64,000 nucleotides of DNA, taken from positions 5,270,001 to 5,334,000 of the forward strand of contig CP126198.1 of the NCBI GenBank assembly GCA_030272155.1, read 5' to 3'. The translations under genes and the position numbers were made by a program. The notes below the pieces were generated by a model, which saw nothing but the letters and a program-made list of their open reading frames with translations, had not been told where the DNA came from and did not search any database. Source of the DNA: Tetradesmus obliquus (lineage: Eukaryota; Chlorophyta; Chlorophyceae; Sphaeropleales; Scenedesmaceae). Each line of letters opens with the position of its first letter. Within the stretch, counting starts at the first letter, position 1. Shown in pieces: positions 15,001 through 24,600 of this stretch.

Positions 15001-15995
15001 TGGCTGCTCATTGCCTGTTGAGCTGCTTACCCATTGCTGGATTGCCCGCCAGGTCAGCCCAGTATTGTAGCTCATCAAGTGGGTTGAGGATTTCAGCCAG
15101 GCTAGCTGCTGCTGCTGCTTGATCCCCAGCCTGCACATCACCACACACAAAGAGCGTCAGCACAAGAGCGGTAGCTGCATAAATCGTGCTTAGAGCTGCG
15201 ATTAATGCTGCTGTGGCTGCCTGCTGCACATGGCTACGCCTGCCAGCATGGCTGCTGCTGTGCCGAAGGAACTCTTACAGTTCATACATCTGCTGCAAAG
15301 GAGCCTGATGAAAATTTGCTTGTTGCGAAACATTGCTTGTCTAACAAGTGGGCAACACACTGCTTCAACACCAATATGAGCTTGCAACCAAGTTGCGTTT
15401 TTAGTACAATCCATACTGCACCAATAGCAGCTGCTGCAGAGTCCACCCCCCGGGCAGGTCCCCAAAGCTGCAGGCCCCTACGCCTGCCACCCCACCTGTG
15501 CATCCCATGTGCAGTAGTACCTGACGCAGCTGCAGCAGCAGATGCATATGCAATTGACACAGCTGCAGGGCCCTAAACCTGCCACCGCACCTGTGCGGCA
15601 TCTGCTCCCCGCAGCGCCTTTCCCAGGCCAGCCTGCACATGCAGGATGAGCTCCTGCAGCCGAGGGTCCACAGCCGTCTGCTGCTGCTGCTGTTTTTTTG
15701 TGAAGCCTCTACTGCCCGCCTGCTCAATGCCCAGAACTGGGCAGTACACGTTGCTGAGGGAGTGATACAAGCTGCAAGCAGCAACAGGTAGGCGACAGGT
15801 AGGCAACGTGGTTAACCACTATAGGGGGGAGCAGCTGATGCAGCTACACTTATCTTGATGTGATCCCAGTGCTGCTTATGAAAGTGATAGTTTGCCTGCT
15901 GCTGCTGCTGATGTTGATGTTGCTGCAGGCGCACGTGCTGCTATTGCTGCAAGCGCACGTGCTGCGGCGGCGGCGCCTGCTGCTGCTGCTACCGC

Positions 15996-16067
<72 letters not shown>

Positions 16068-17005
16068 CAGCAGCCGTGCTACTGCTCACCTGCTCAAAGG
16101 CGAGTTGGCAATTGTTGACAGGGCAATGCTGCCTGGTATGTCTGCCAGAGCAAGCACCCCCGGCTTCACCTTGCTCAGAGATAGCTGCAGGCAAACAGCA
16201 TGGATGTTGATTTCAAGTGTGGGTCTGCAACACACACACTATCAGCTGCAGCAGCACCACAGGCTGCTCACGCACGGTTGGGGATATCAATAACAAAGCG
16301 TAGTGCAGCTGCTGACGGCTTGTGTATGTGCACCAGAATCAGGCTGGGCAGCATGCTTTGCTCTGCAGGACTGCACCTGTTGGTGTTCACAGATATGTCC
16401 TTCAAGCATGTAACACTAGCCTGTTTACACGCATCCAATTGCAGCGTTGCTGTCCACATAAGGCCAGCAGCCTCCCCAGCAATACACACCTGATAGAAGC
16501 ATGTCTGTGGGAAGTCAGCTGCGTTGGTGAGCCGCACTTGCAGCTGACCATTTGCTGACTTGGCAACACTGACCTGCATCCGGCAGCAAGCGAGTAGGTG
16601 AAACAACGAGAAGTTTGGGCATACGCTCTAGACCCCTCGGCTTTGCACAAGCAGCATTGCCCCGTCCTGCAAGTGCAACGCTGCACAGCTGTGGTGGGCG
16701 CGCAGTGCCTGCTGATGAAGGCTACGCCACCTGCTCTGCCTATATGTAAGGTATGACGTTCACCTGCAGCAAGTTTGTTGTTGCATCGTCGAGGAAAGCA
16801 GCGATGGCGCCGCTGTCATCCTTTCCCAAGTACTCTGCATAGGCAGCCTGGACAAAACAGCAGCAGCGTTTGTGAGCATGAGTTGCAGCAAGCTGTTGCA
16901 TGATATACCATGGGTCCTGCTCACCCTTTGATCCGGAACAGGCGCTATGGCTCCAGCTATAGTGTCGACCACGAACGCCTTGCGAGGATCTTGACCTGCT
17001 GCCAT
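1..17005 (-). CDS. DYNC2H1 (DHC1b): Cytoplasmic dynein-2 heavy chain (IFT retrograde motor), N-terminal part, runs off left edge
   Basis: Motor subunit of the dynein-2 complex that returns intraflagellar transport trains from the ciliary tip. I place 31 exons, all GT-AG and phase-consistent (about 1,546 codons): 16925-17005, 16764-16847, 16490-16573, 16090-16184, 15591-15771, 15031-15130, 14474-14619, 13956-14057, 13020-13232, 12358-12580, 11580-11800, 11224-11320, 10701-10942, 10223-10428, 9982-10090, 9641-9736, 9325-9428, 8839-8917, 8558-8650, 7939-8136, 7457-7705, 6578-6682, 6115-6258, 5584-5831, 5210-5330, 4456-4614, 4032-4150, 3309-3501, 2363-2614, 877-1059, 1-112. The start MAAGQDPRKAF resembles dynein-2 N-termini. 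Family blocks include LLREVRQLQALGF, HFYNNIATEMIPCQKPLML, QLYKALEVQF, EEKNRLL and, in the linker, WLYLEPIFGRGALP, which favours dynein-2 over axonemal chains. The tail and start of the linker are seen; the AAA motor lies beyond base 1. Exon 21 carries a Ser run absent from the family. Many introns hold exon-edge copies. Confidence 0.94.
113..745 (-). repeat. 117-bp tandem copies of the 5' edge of dynein exon 31
   Basis: Immediately upstream (gene sense) of the real exon at 1-112, the acceptor plus about 60 nt of exon is repeated. The shared CTTGCCGGCAGCCTGC block occurs at 101 (real), 218, 335 and 452, exactly 117 bp apart, with a degraded copy near 700-725. Every copy keeps the CTGTGCAG-type acceptor. 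Because 117 is a multiple of three, inclusion would not itself shift frame. Confidence 0.85.
1100..2360 (-). repeat. ~152-bp array: six copies of the 5' edge of dynein exon 30
   Basis: Near-identical units begin at 1241, 1393, 1544, 1695, 1847 and 1999 (spacing 151-152 bp). Each contains the acceptor TTTGCAG, about 108 nt of exon 30 encoding DEVASW through WLYLEP, then about 44 nt of intron. More degraded pieces flank the array at 1100-1200 and 2150-2360. The real exon is 877-1059, where the same start continues into IFGRGALP. The unit is not a multiple of three, so inclusion of extra copies would shift the frame. Confidence 0.9.
2926..3308 (-). repeat. 83-bp array: copies of the 3' edge of dynein exon 28
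   Basis: Units beginning GAATGTCAT start at 2926, 3009, 3092, 3175 and 3258, exactly 83 bp apart. On the minus strand each carries the end of exon 28 (EKIKALDAM), the donor GTGGGTTGG and a short intron stretch. The real exon is 3309-3501. Each copy retains an intact donor but no matching acceptor. Confidence 0.9.
3640..3985 (-). repeat. Single diverged exon-edge copies of dynein exons 28 (5' side) and 27 (3' side)
   Basis: Minus-strand 3640-3705 repeats the acceptor and start of exon 28 (CLPHLKSCLRGIGWED versus CLPHLKSCMRGIGWED in the real exon). About 3905-3985 repeats the end and donor of exon 27 (GKAGIAQVLLQEI versus GKAAIALVLLQEI). Both sit in the intron between 3501 and 4032. Confidence 0.75.
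4720..5050 (-). repeat. Three diverged copies of the 5' edge of dynein exon 26
   Basis: Three pieces (about 4725-4802, 4855-4917 and 4975-5045) repeat the acceptor CTGCAG plus ECEAxG...PAFPQLEEVAAD of exon 26 (4456-4614). They are older and less regular than the exon 28 and 30 arrays; spacing varies from about 115 to 130 bp. A single similar copy of the 5' edge of exon 25 lies at 5370-5442. Confidence 0.75.
6965..7400 (-). repeat. Two extra near-complete copies of dynein exon 21
   Basis: About 6967-7155 and 7217-7395 repeat exon 21 (7457-7705) from the codons for DWLVLGDVAGELEEHVEA through to KLPNE and the GTGAG donor, including the polymorphic Ser-run codons. Each copy also has an acceptor directly before CGACTGG. 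Preceding exons end in phase 0, so splicing into that acceptor would read CGA CTG GCT ... and hit TGA within about seven codons. The copies therefore look like decoys. Confidence 0.85.
8161..8266 (+). repeat. Dispersed ~110-bp element, copy A
   Basis: About 105-110 bp of this intron matches the reverse complement of 14801-14915 at roughly 85% by eye. The longest perfect blocks cover TGTTGTGGCTCATACCATC and GATGGTGCCAGGACCCACATG. Copy A is followed immediately by an (AAT)n tract, which would suit the tail of a retroposed element. No coding capacity is seen. Confidence 0.7.
8266..8335 (+). repeat. (AAT)n microsatellite
   Basis: About 22 perfect AAT units lie in the intron between dynein exons 19 and 20, abutting the dispersed element on its left. 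Confidence 0.95.
8740..8795 (-). repeat. Fragmentary copy of dynein exon 19
   Basis: Minus-strand 8740-8795 encodes YHWDIQLYKALS, a degraded repeat of HWDFQLYKALE in exon 19 (8558-8650). It sits 5' of the real exon in the intron before it. Confidence 0.6.
8918..9022 (-). repeat. (CTG)n tract forming the 3' end of an intron
   Basis: In gene sense, about 30 CTG units run directly into the acceptor CTAG of dynein exon 18. This is the most extreme case in the window of a triplet repeat standing in the place of the polypyrimidine tract. Confidence 0.9.
11905..12357 (-). repeat. Copies of the 3' edge of dynein exon 10
   Basis: The CTTCTGGCTGATCCT block near the end of exon 10 (12358-12580) recurs at about 12375 (real), 12249, 12123 and 11918. 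The first three are 126 bp apart. Each copy encodes EARISQKLRE and retains a GT donor. The flanking intron piece CAAATCACAAAACCCCTCACC is copied with it. Confidence 0.85.
12655..12830 (-). repeat. Two copies of the 5' edge of dynein exon 10
   Basis: Minus-strand 12655-12700 and 12745-12825 repeat the start of exon 10 (IYALRELHEELTALLSQ), each with a CAG acceptor. Exon 10 is therefore flanked by duplicated edges on both sides. Confidence 0.75.
13500..13812 (-). repeat. Three to four copies of the 3' edge of dynein exon 8
   Basis: About 110-bp units encode KVLGAAFAAYVQ followed by a GTGAG or GTGGG donor, and share an upstream TTTGCCTGACAGCAGGCAG acceptor-like stretch. The real exon, with the complete N-terminal half, is 13956-14057. 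Two copies of its 5' edge (VWPLKMPPAG-type, with CTGCAG acceptors) lie on the other side at about 14097-14145 and 14221-14260. Confidence 0.8.
13905..13943 (-). repeat. 39-bp dispersed motif, copy 1
   Basis: This intronic stretch is identical, in reverse complement, to 22168-22206. A diverged third copy lies near 60482-60515. Confidence 0.7.
14340..14430 (-). repeat. Copy of the 3' edge of dynein exon 7
   Basis: Minus-strand 14340-14415 encodes PEGEWEGALELVGHLGDALRQ, repeating the end of exon 7 (14474-14619). The position after DALRQ reads ATCAG instead of the GTCAG donor of the real exon, so this copy has lost its donor. Confidence 0.8.
14801..14915 (-). repeat. Dispersed ~110-bp element, copy B (inverted relative to 8161-8266)
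   Basis: The second copy of the element lies in another intron of the same gene and in opposite orientation. It has no AAT tail. It begins TGAGAGAAGATAGTTACATG on the plus strand. Confidence 0.7.
15985..16080 (-). repeat. CAG/CTG triplet tract in an intron
   Basis: A long CTG run on the plus strand (CAG in gene sense) lies just after the donor of dynein exon 4 and encodes nothing in the gene frame. Confidence 0.85.
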
Positions 17006-17558
17006 CTTTCCTTGTGCAGAGTGCTGTTCAGTGCTGCTGCGTAGCCTGGCAGTGCCAGGCAGGTTCTGATGTTACGCCATGGCTGTTAAGCGTGAACTTC
17101 GAGTCACAGTTGGCAGTTTGGCACTGATGCTGTCCCAGTTCCAAGCCGGATATGGACTGTCAAAAGCAGTCGTGTGTTTGAACGGGCGGTTCCTTGGTCT
17201 GGCTGCGGTCCAGCTGCAAATGACATCAAAACTGCGATCAGACAAACAAATATAGTTTCAACCCGATTGGACCGGAAAGCACGGCGTCTAAGTTGTGTAA
17301 CATCACAACTAGGGCTCTGCTGCTGTCAAACGCTTGCGAATGACACGATAGTCGTGAATCAGTCCCTGACACAGCGCTCGTTTAGCATCACATGTTAATT
17401 CAACAGTATACATGCCCAGCTAGACCCAGGCCACGGCACTGCTTGCAGGGAGCCCCTTCCCTCCTTGCCAGTGCACAGCATCTGCAGACCTGACATGTGC
17501 TGCGTTGCAAACAACAACGCTGACCACCGCAACTAGTTTTCAAAACGACAGGTAGAGG
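17006..17558. other. Intergenic: makorin 3' flank and dynein-2 promoter region
   Basis: About 550 bp between two minus-strand genes. I see no ORF with family resemblance, no tRNA and no clear TATA box. It is presumably the makorin 3' UTR followed by the dynein-2 5' region. Confidence 0.6.
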
Positions 17559-17806
17559 TCAAACGTGCATGTCTGCCAACCCCTGCTGCAGCTCCTGCTC
17601 ATCAGCAGCATCCGCATGCCCAGCTCGCTGGTGCTGCTCAGCCACACCAGGCCGCTCAGTGCCTTGCTCCTCAGCTGCTGCCAGCGGTGCCGACTCTGCT
17701 GCTGCCAGTTCCACTGCTGCTGCTGCGTCACTACTGTTACTACTTCTGCTGCTGCTACCTCCTGCGCCAGGTTCCTGCTGCTGTTGCCGCTGCTCTCGCC
17801 CTCTTC

Positions 17807-17851
<45 letters not shown>

Positions 17852-20800
17852 GCTGCGGGGCCGCTGTCCTGCATGAGAATGCCCGCTGTGCAGTGAGCGA
17901 GGCCTCCAGGAAGCTTGACAGCTGCACTGGACCCAGCACCCGCACTTGGCCCTCATCATTAGCTGCCCTCCGCAGCTGAACCTCCTGCAAGGCATACAGG
18001 GCAGAGCAAAGCACAGCAGAGCAGGCACAATCATGTGCTGGGGGACGGGTTTAGGTTTAGGGTTCGAGGTTCAGGTGACCTAAACCCTAAACAGATACAT
18101 GAGCAGGCATGCTTTGCAGCTCACCAGCACCATGAAGCGCAGCCGTATAAGTCCTCTGGTGTAACAGCTGGCATTGCTGCGGCCACGGGAGCATGGCAAA
18201 ACGCATGAGCATCAAACAAACCAGAGCAGCTGAAGGGCAGGAGTGTGGCTGCAGCATGAACTGCGCAGTGCATGCTGGACTCAAGAAACAAACCAACACA
18301 CAACTGTCCACTGGAAACCATGCAGCAGGCACCCGGCACTGCTGCGGCCACACGAGCATGCCAGCATGTGAAACACACCAGAGCAGCCGAAGGTCAGGCG
18401 CAGGGCAGGCAGTGTGGCTACAGCATGCACTGTGGGACTCAGGCAAGCAACATACACACAAAGCACTGCCGATGATCTACTGCGGGCACCACAAGGCAGC
18501 AGGCATATGAGAGGAGACTTACATGAGCATCACATGTGCACCACAATGCATGAGGCCCCTGCATGCCCGCCTCACCTCTGGCCGGCCATCCTTGTAAGCG
18601 TGCCTGTAGAAGCAGCTGGTGCCAAAGGGGCAGCTGCCCTCCCCAAAGTCAAAATGGCTGCAGTCCCGCTAGCCCATAGCTGCCTTGCAACTGTCCTACC
18701 CAAGCATCATGCAGCAAGCCCAAAGCCATGCGGTGCTTTGCCTCACATTTACAAGCTTGCAGTCCATGGCGCAAGCAAAACCAATGCATCAAGCATCCAA
18801 TTCAGACACCACAATGCAGCAGACGTGCGCATGCTGCATGCCCGCCTTACCTCTAGCCGGCCATCCCTGTAGGCATGCCTGTAGAAGCAGCTGGTCCCAA
18901 AGGGGCAGCTGCCCTCCCCAAAGTCAAAATGGCTGCAGTCCCGCTGGCCCATAGCTGCCTTGCAACTGTCCTACCCAAGCATCATGCAGCAAGCCCAAAG
19001 CCATGCAGTGCTTTGCCCCACATTTACAAGCTTGCAGTCCATGGCGCAAGCAAAACCAATGCATCAAGCATCCAATTCAGACACCACAATGCAGCAGACG
19101 TGCGCATGCTGCATGCCCGCCTCACCTCTAGCCGGCCATCCCTGTAGGCATGCCTGTAGAAGCAGCTGGTCCCAAAGGGGCAGCTGCCCTCCCCAAAGTC
19201 AAAATGGCTGCAGTCCCGCTGGCCCATAGCTGCCTTGCAACTGTCCTACCCAAGCATCATGCAGCAAGCCCAAAGCCATGCAGTGCTTTGCCTCACATTT
19301 ACAAGCTTGGAGTCCATGGCGCAAGCAAAACCAATGCATCAAGCATCCAATTCAGACACCACAATGCAGCAGACGTGCGCATGCTGCATGCCCGCCTCAC
19401 CTCTAGCCGGCCATCCCTGTAGGCATGCCTGTAGAAGCAGCTGGTGCCAAAGGGGCAGCTGCCCTCCCCAAAATCAAAGTGGCTGCAGTCCCGCTGGCCC
19501 ATAGCTGCCTTGTAAGCAGACACGATCGCCTCTTTGTCTGCTGCTGTGTCAGGCCACTTGCCGCTTGGGGTGATGAAGTGCGTGGGGGTGCGGCAGATGG
19601 GGCAGGTGCGCAGGGCCTGCGACATGCAGTAGACATCGAGACGTAGGCAATTAGTAGAGGGGTTTTACTGGTGTACTCATGCGGCATACGCCACCACCAA
19701 CACCTGAAAGGATTGGAACACCAAGTAAGTGCAACTGTCGGTTGCTTTCATCATGGATAGATAGTTTTGGCCTTCAGCTTGCCAAATTTTGGCCGAACAT
19801 GCTGTGGTGCCTGACTGGATAGCAGGGCAAGCTCTGCACAGTGCAGGGCTTTCAAACCCCCGTAGCAGCATGTCACACGGCAACCATAGCTGTTTGTCAT
19901 GCCAAGCATGGCTGACATTCCACCAGCAGCGTTGCTGGCCTTGCAAGCAAGCTGCAGCCCGTAGCCGCTCTGAGCGTGCTCACCTGTCGATGAACACCAC
20001 GGATGCTTCATCAACCCTGCCATGCTGCAGCAGCTGTGCCAGCTGCACAAGCAACAGATGCTGCGCCGCGGAGTGCAGTAGTATCATCACAGCCAACACA
20101 CAAGCCAGCACTGCACACTCTCACCGTGACCTTGTCCACCTCTGCTGTGCTGCGCCAGCTGCGGATGCAGCCTCAAACTACAGTGAGTGTGCAGTGCCTC
20201 ACAACGATCACTAATGCACCAGACCCTCACCGTGACCTTGTCCACCTCTGCCGTGCTGCGCCAGCTGCGGATGCAGCCTCAAACTACAGTGAGTGTGTAG
20301 TGCCTCACAACAATCACTTAATGCACCAGACCCTCACCGTGACCTTGTCCACCTCTGCTGTGCTGCGCCAGCTGCGGATGCAGCCTCAAACTACAGTGAG
20401 TGTGTAGTGCCTCACAACAATCACTTGCGCCAGACCCTCACCGTGACCTTGTCCACCTCTGCCGTGCTGCGCCAGCTGCGGATGCAGCCCAGGCAGAAGG
20501 AGTGCTCACACGCCATCAGCCCAAAGCGGCGCGACGACACGTCAGCCTTGCCCAGCACCTGCGCAGGCAAGCAAAAAGGAAACAAATGCAGGCAGGCAGG
20601 TGAGCAAGCAGGGGTAGATTGGTTGGTTGGTTGGTTGAGGTGAGCAAGCAGGGGTAGACGATGCTTCAGCCTTGCCCAGCACCTGCGCAGGCAAGCAAGA
20701 AGGAAACAAATGCAGGCAGGCAGGTGAGCAAGCAGGGGTAGATTGGTTGGTTGATTGGTTGAGGTGAGCAAGCAGGGGTAGGCGATGCGTCAGCCTTGCC

Positions 20801-21552
20801 CAGCACCTGCGCAGGCAAGCAAGAAGGAAACAGTGGCAGGCAGGCAGGTGAGCAAGCAGGGGTAGATTGACTGGCAGGCAGGCAGGTAATCAAGCAGGGG
20901 TAGATTGATGAGCCTGTCATTGGCTCAAAAACGGGCTGTGTTGCGGTCGTGTAACACACAAATCGTGATTGACTGATTGATTGATTGATTGAGGTGGGCA
21001 AGCAGGTGTGGACAACGCGTCAGCCTTGCCCCGCACCTGGGCAGGCAGGCAAGCATGCATTAAGCGCACGGGGCAGGCAAGCATGCAGTGAGCGCACGGG
21101 GCAGCAGGTAGGCAGCACAAGGATGCCTTGTCACTGTCGAGTGCTTAAGCAGCAAGTCTGTTCAAAAATGCTACCTGACATGGACTGTCGAGCCGCTGAT
21201 CAGATCCCTGGCCGGCACCAGCCTGCTGCCTACTGCAAAGTCATCACGCAATGTAATGCAGCGCAGCAGCAACAGACACGACAGCTGACCCTTTCATCAT
21301 GAGCAGATGCCGCATTCACTGGCCCCACCTCTTCAGCTGCCCATGCACTGCACATGTGCAAAGCATCGCAGCTGTTTCAGCACAGCAGCTCACCTTTTCA
21401 TAGCAGATGCCGCACTCAATGGCGCCGTCCCTCTTGCGCTTGGCAATGCTGGCTGCCAGTGCGGCACAGCTGGTGGCGTGCTGCTGCGCTGCCGCCGCGT
21501 TGAAGGGGTGCAGGGCGTGCTGCTGGCAGCTCTGCGGGAAGCAGCGGGTCAG

Positions 21553-21616
<64 letters not shown>

Positions 21617-24600
21617 CAAGGAGCTGAGCAGGATGCGGCTCAGCCGTGTAGCGGCTACACAACCCTTCCTCAGCAATGTTGCAGCTCTTTACAAAGTTGC
21701 TCGGAGGGAGAAAGGCCAATCAGTGTCTGCAGCCTACAAATGCGGCAAGGCCTTGGGGCACAAGCTTGTACTTGTGAAGCTGTGAATGCATCCAGGGTTT
21801 TGACAGTGCGGTGTTGCGACGTAAGGCACATTCAGTGAGCGGCGCAGGCCACTGGCTAGCTGCATGGCCATCGGCACCCACTGAAAGCACGAGGCATTGA
21901 ATGCCTACGCACTTGTTGACAGAGGCATTGCATTTGCATGCATGTAAGAAGCCCTCAGGCTGTTGTACAGATCAGTGAGCCCTGTTGGTGAGTGAGCAGG
22001 CGTCAACTGGCGCAGTAATACGAGGCGCTATCAACACAATGCTGCTGAGCAACCAAGGACATGGCATCCTGCGGCATCACGCAGCGCTGTCAGCCCTGTC
22101 TGCTGCTTCACAGCTGTTGCACAGCTGTTGCGCAGTCGACTGTGCACGACGTCGTGCAGGGTCGAGAATCATCATCATCATGTTACTCATCAAGCCATAG
22201 CATCAAGGGTCGAGCGCAATGCGGCGCACAAAAACGTGGCGCATAGCCAGGTGCACGGCTGCAGCTGGCAGCTGCCTGGCTGCTGCAGCAGCGCATCTAT
22301 TGTGTTGTGGCCCCCGTCATTGCAGCCCAAGTAGCCTACACGATGTTACAGACCAGAATATCCCTCGCATGGCACAACCGCAAGCACAGGGTCACGTGGA
22401 CCTGGATATGCTGCAGTGTTTTGCAGCACCGCGCCAAATTGGCAAGGGCAACCCCCTCGAGCGATATAATTCTTGCTGCGCTGCTGACACGCACATGCCA
22501 GCATAGCAACTGTAGTGACTACGTAGTATACTGTACCAGGCAAGCAATGCTCAGCCAGCAGGCAACCAAACATGCATGACACATATTTCCACGCTGAGCA
22601 GCAGCTGACACAGCAGCGGCAGCAGCCAGCGCCTAGTAACCCGGACTGATGCACACTACGCGATGCATAAGTGATGCCATGCAGCCATGCATGCCGCCAA
22701 CTCAACATGCTTTCAATGCATGGGCCTTTAGGCAGTGCAGCAGTAACAGCGCTGCAACAGGGATTGCACGCACTAGCCGCGAACAAACAGCAGTGTCAAA
22801 AACCCACATGGTTCAGCTAGCACACAGCCAGCATCACATGCTTGAGCACGTATGCACCAGCGCCCGCAGCATTGAACATGCAAGTCCGCCAACATGCACA
22901 ACAACAAGCGGAACAGCTGCTGCCATGCAATGTGCTTGTAGGTGGTCGTCCGTCCTCTAGTCAAAACACCCAAATCATCCAAACATGGATGGTCAGTCAT
23001 GCAGTCCCTGCCTACGGTATGATCCGGCTGCTACTGCACGATACAGTATGGTACACTTGCCATGAAACACAATACACACAATGGGACTGCTTTTGTGTGT
23101 GTCGGTGCAGGTTCGCAACATGTCCACAGCGTGCTACACTGTCACCTGCTAAAAGATACCCAACACAACGGTGACATCAAGATAAAGGCACATCCTGTGT
23201 GGGACATGCCCTCACGCGTTAGTCACCAGGCTAGTCCTTGATCAACACGTAGTCTTATGCTTGCAGCACCCGCCTCAAAATCCAAAACAGCTGCAGAAAG
23301 CGCAGGAAAGCTTCAGCAGCCTGCAGGCCCCATGCTGCTGCTGCTGCTTTTACTACGCCAGCACAGCAGCTGGCACATGCCAAAGCAACAGCTGCTGGCA
23401 GCTTGCCACAGCAGCGCTATCGGTACATAGTTGTGACTGCTTGATCACCAGGCATAGCAACACGATACCTGCCGCACAACAAAACTCAGCAGCACGCCTT
23501 TTGCGTACTGTCTGCACTTGACAGCCTGTAGATGCAGCTGCGAAGCAGCACAGCAGCCGCATCAGCTGCTGATGCTTGTCTCAGCGAGCTTATCAGCAAC
23601 TGCATCAGCGACAGCAGCCACAGCACCCTTGCCCTCTTCCTCTCCCTCATCAGCAGCAGCTGCTGCATCTGCATCAGCTGCTGCGGGCTCCGCAGCTGCG
23701 CCGTCCTCACCCTCAGCAGCAGCAGCAGCTGCTGCTGCTGCAGGCTCTGATTCCGCATCAACAGCAGCTGCATCATCCTCAGCAGCTGCTGCCTCGCCTT
23801 GCGTGTCCTCTGCGGCAGCACCATCCTCCTGCTGCTGCTGCTGCTCCTCGCCCTGCTGGCCTGCCTCCTCCATGGCTTGCTTGCATGCTTCCTGGTGCTG
23901 AGCTGTCCAGTCTGGGTTGTACGGGTGCACGCAGTAGTACCCGCAGATCTGCACGGCAGCAGCAGCGGCAGCAGCAGCAGGCCCTGGCTTGATGCATGCT
24001 GCAGGTTTGCATGGAATTTATTTTGGATGTAAATTAGCTGGCAGGATTACCGGTTTCAAGCTGGCGAACGACAGGCCACAGGCTAGCCGATGTGTGCTGA
24101 TGAGCCTGACGGGACTGCCAGCAGCGACAGGCTTCACAGCGTTACAAACAAACTAAAGCCAGGGCCTTGGCCGCTACTGCTGCTGCCACTTGTGTTCATT
24201 TTCAGCGATCTCGGCGGTTCAATCATGTGCCTCGCTTTGGGAAGAGATGCGGGATGGCGAATGCGCTTGTGCGGACTGCATGTGGGGAGGACACAGCACG
24301 ACTCGATGAAGGCAGGCGTCACACGCGGTGACGCTGCCGCGAAGTTGCGTCATCTCACACGTAGGTCACGCCTTTCATGCCAGCCGCCAACGGTGCTGCT
24401 GCCGTTGCAGTTGGACCTTCGTGCAGCGACGACGTGCATGAACACTGCAGTGTGCGTGGCTCTGTGACGAAGTAAACTCCGCACGTGTGCGCAGCGAGGA
24501 AAACCTATGCGGCTACCAGCAATCGCAGCAGCAGCGCTGCCAGAACCCTCAGCGCACCTCGCACACTTCGCCGTGGACATACAGGCAGTCCTCGCCAGCG

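Noticed and set aside
15850..16210. Poly-Leu, poly-Ala and poly-Ser frames on both strands
   Set aside because: Products of an intronic CTG tract read in different frames.
19980..20050. Possible extra makorin exon encoding [10 protein letters not shown] before a GTGAGC donor
   Set aside because: Joining exon 20442 directly to 19616 already gives the expected RING spacing and phase, and this piece has no family counterpart.
20003..20407. Repetitive plus-strand frame ([20 protein letters not shown] units)
   Set aside because: It is the antisense reading of makorin RING-exon edge copies; the regularity comes from the 107-bp repeat.
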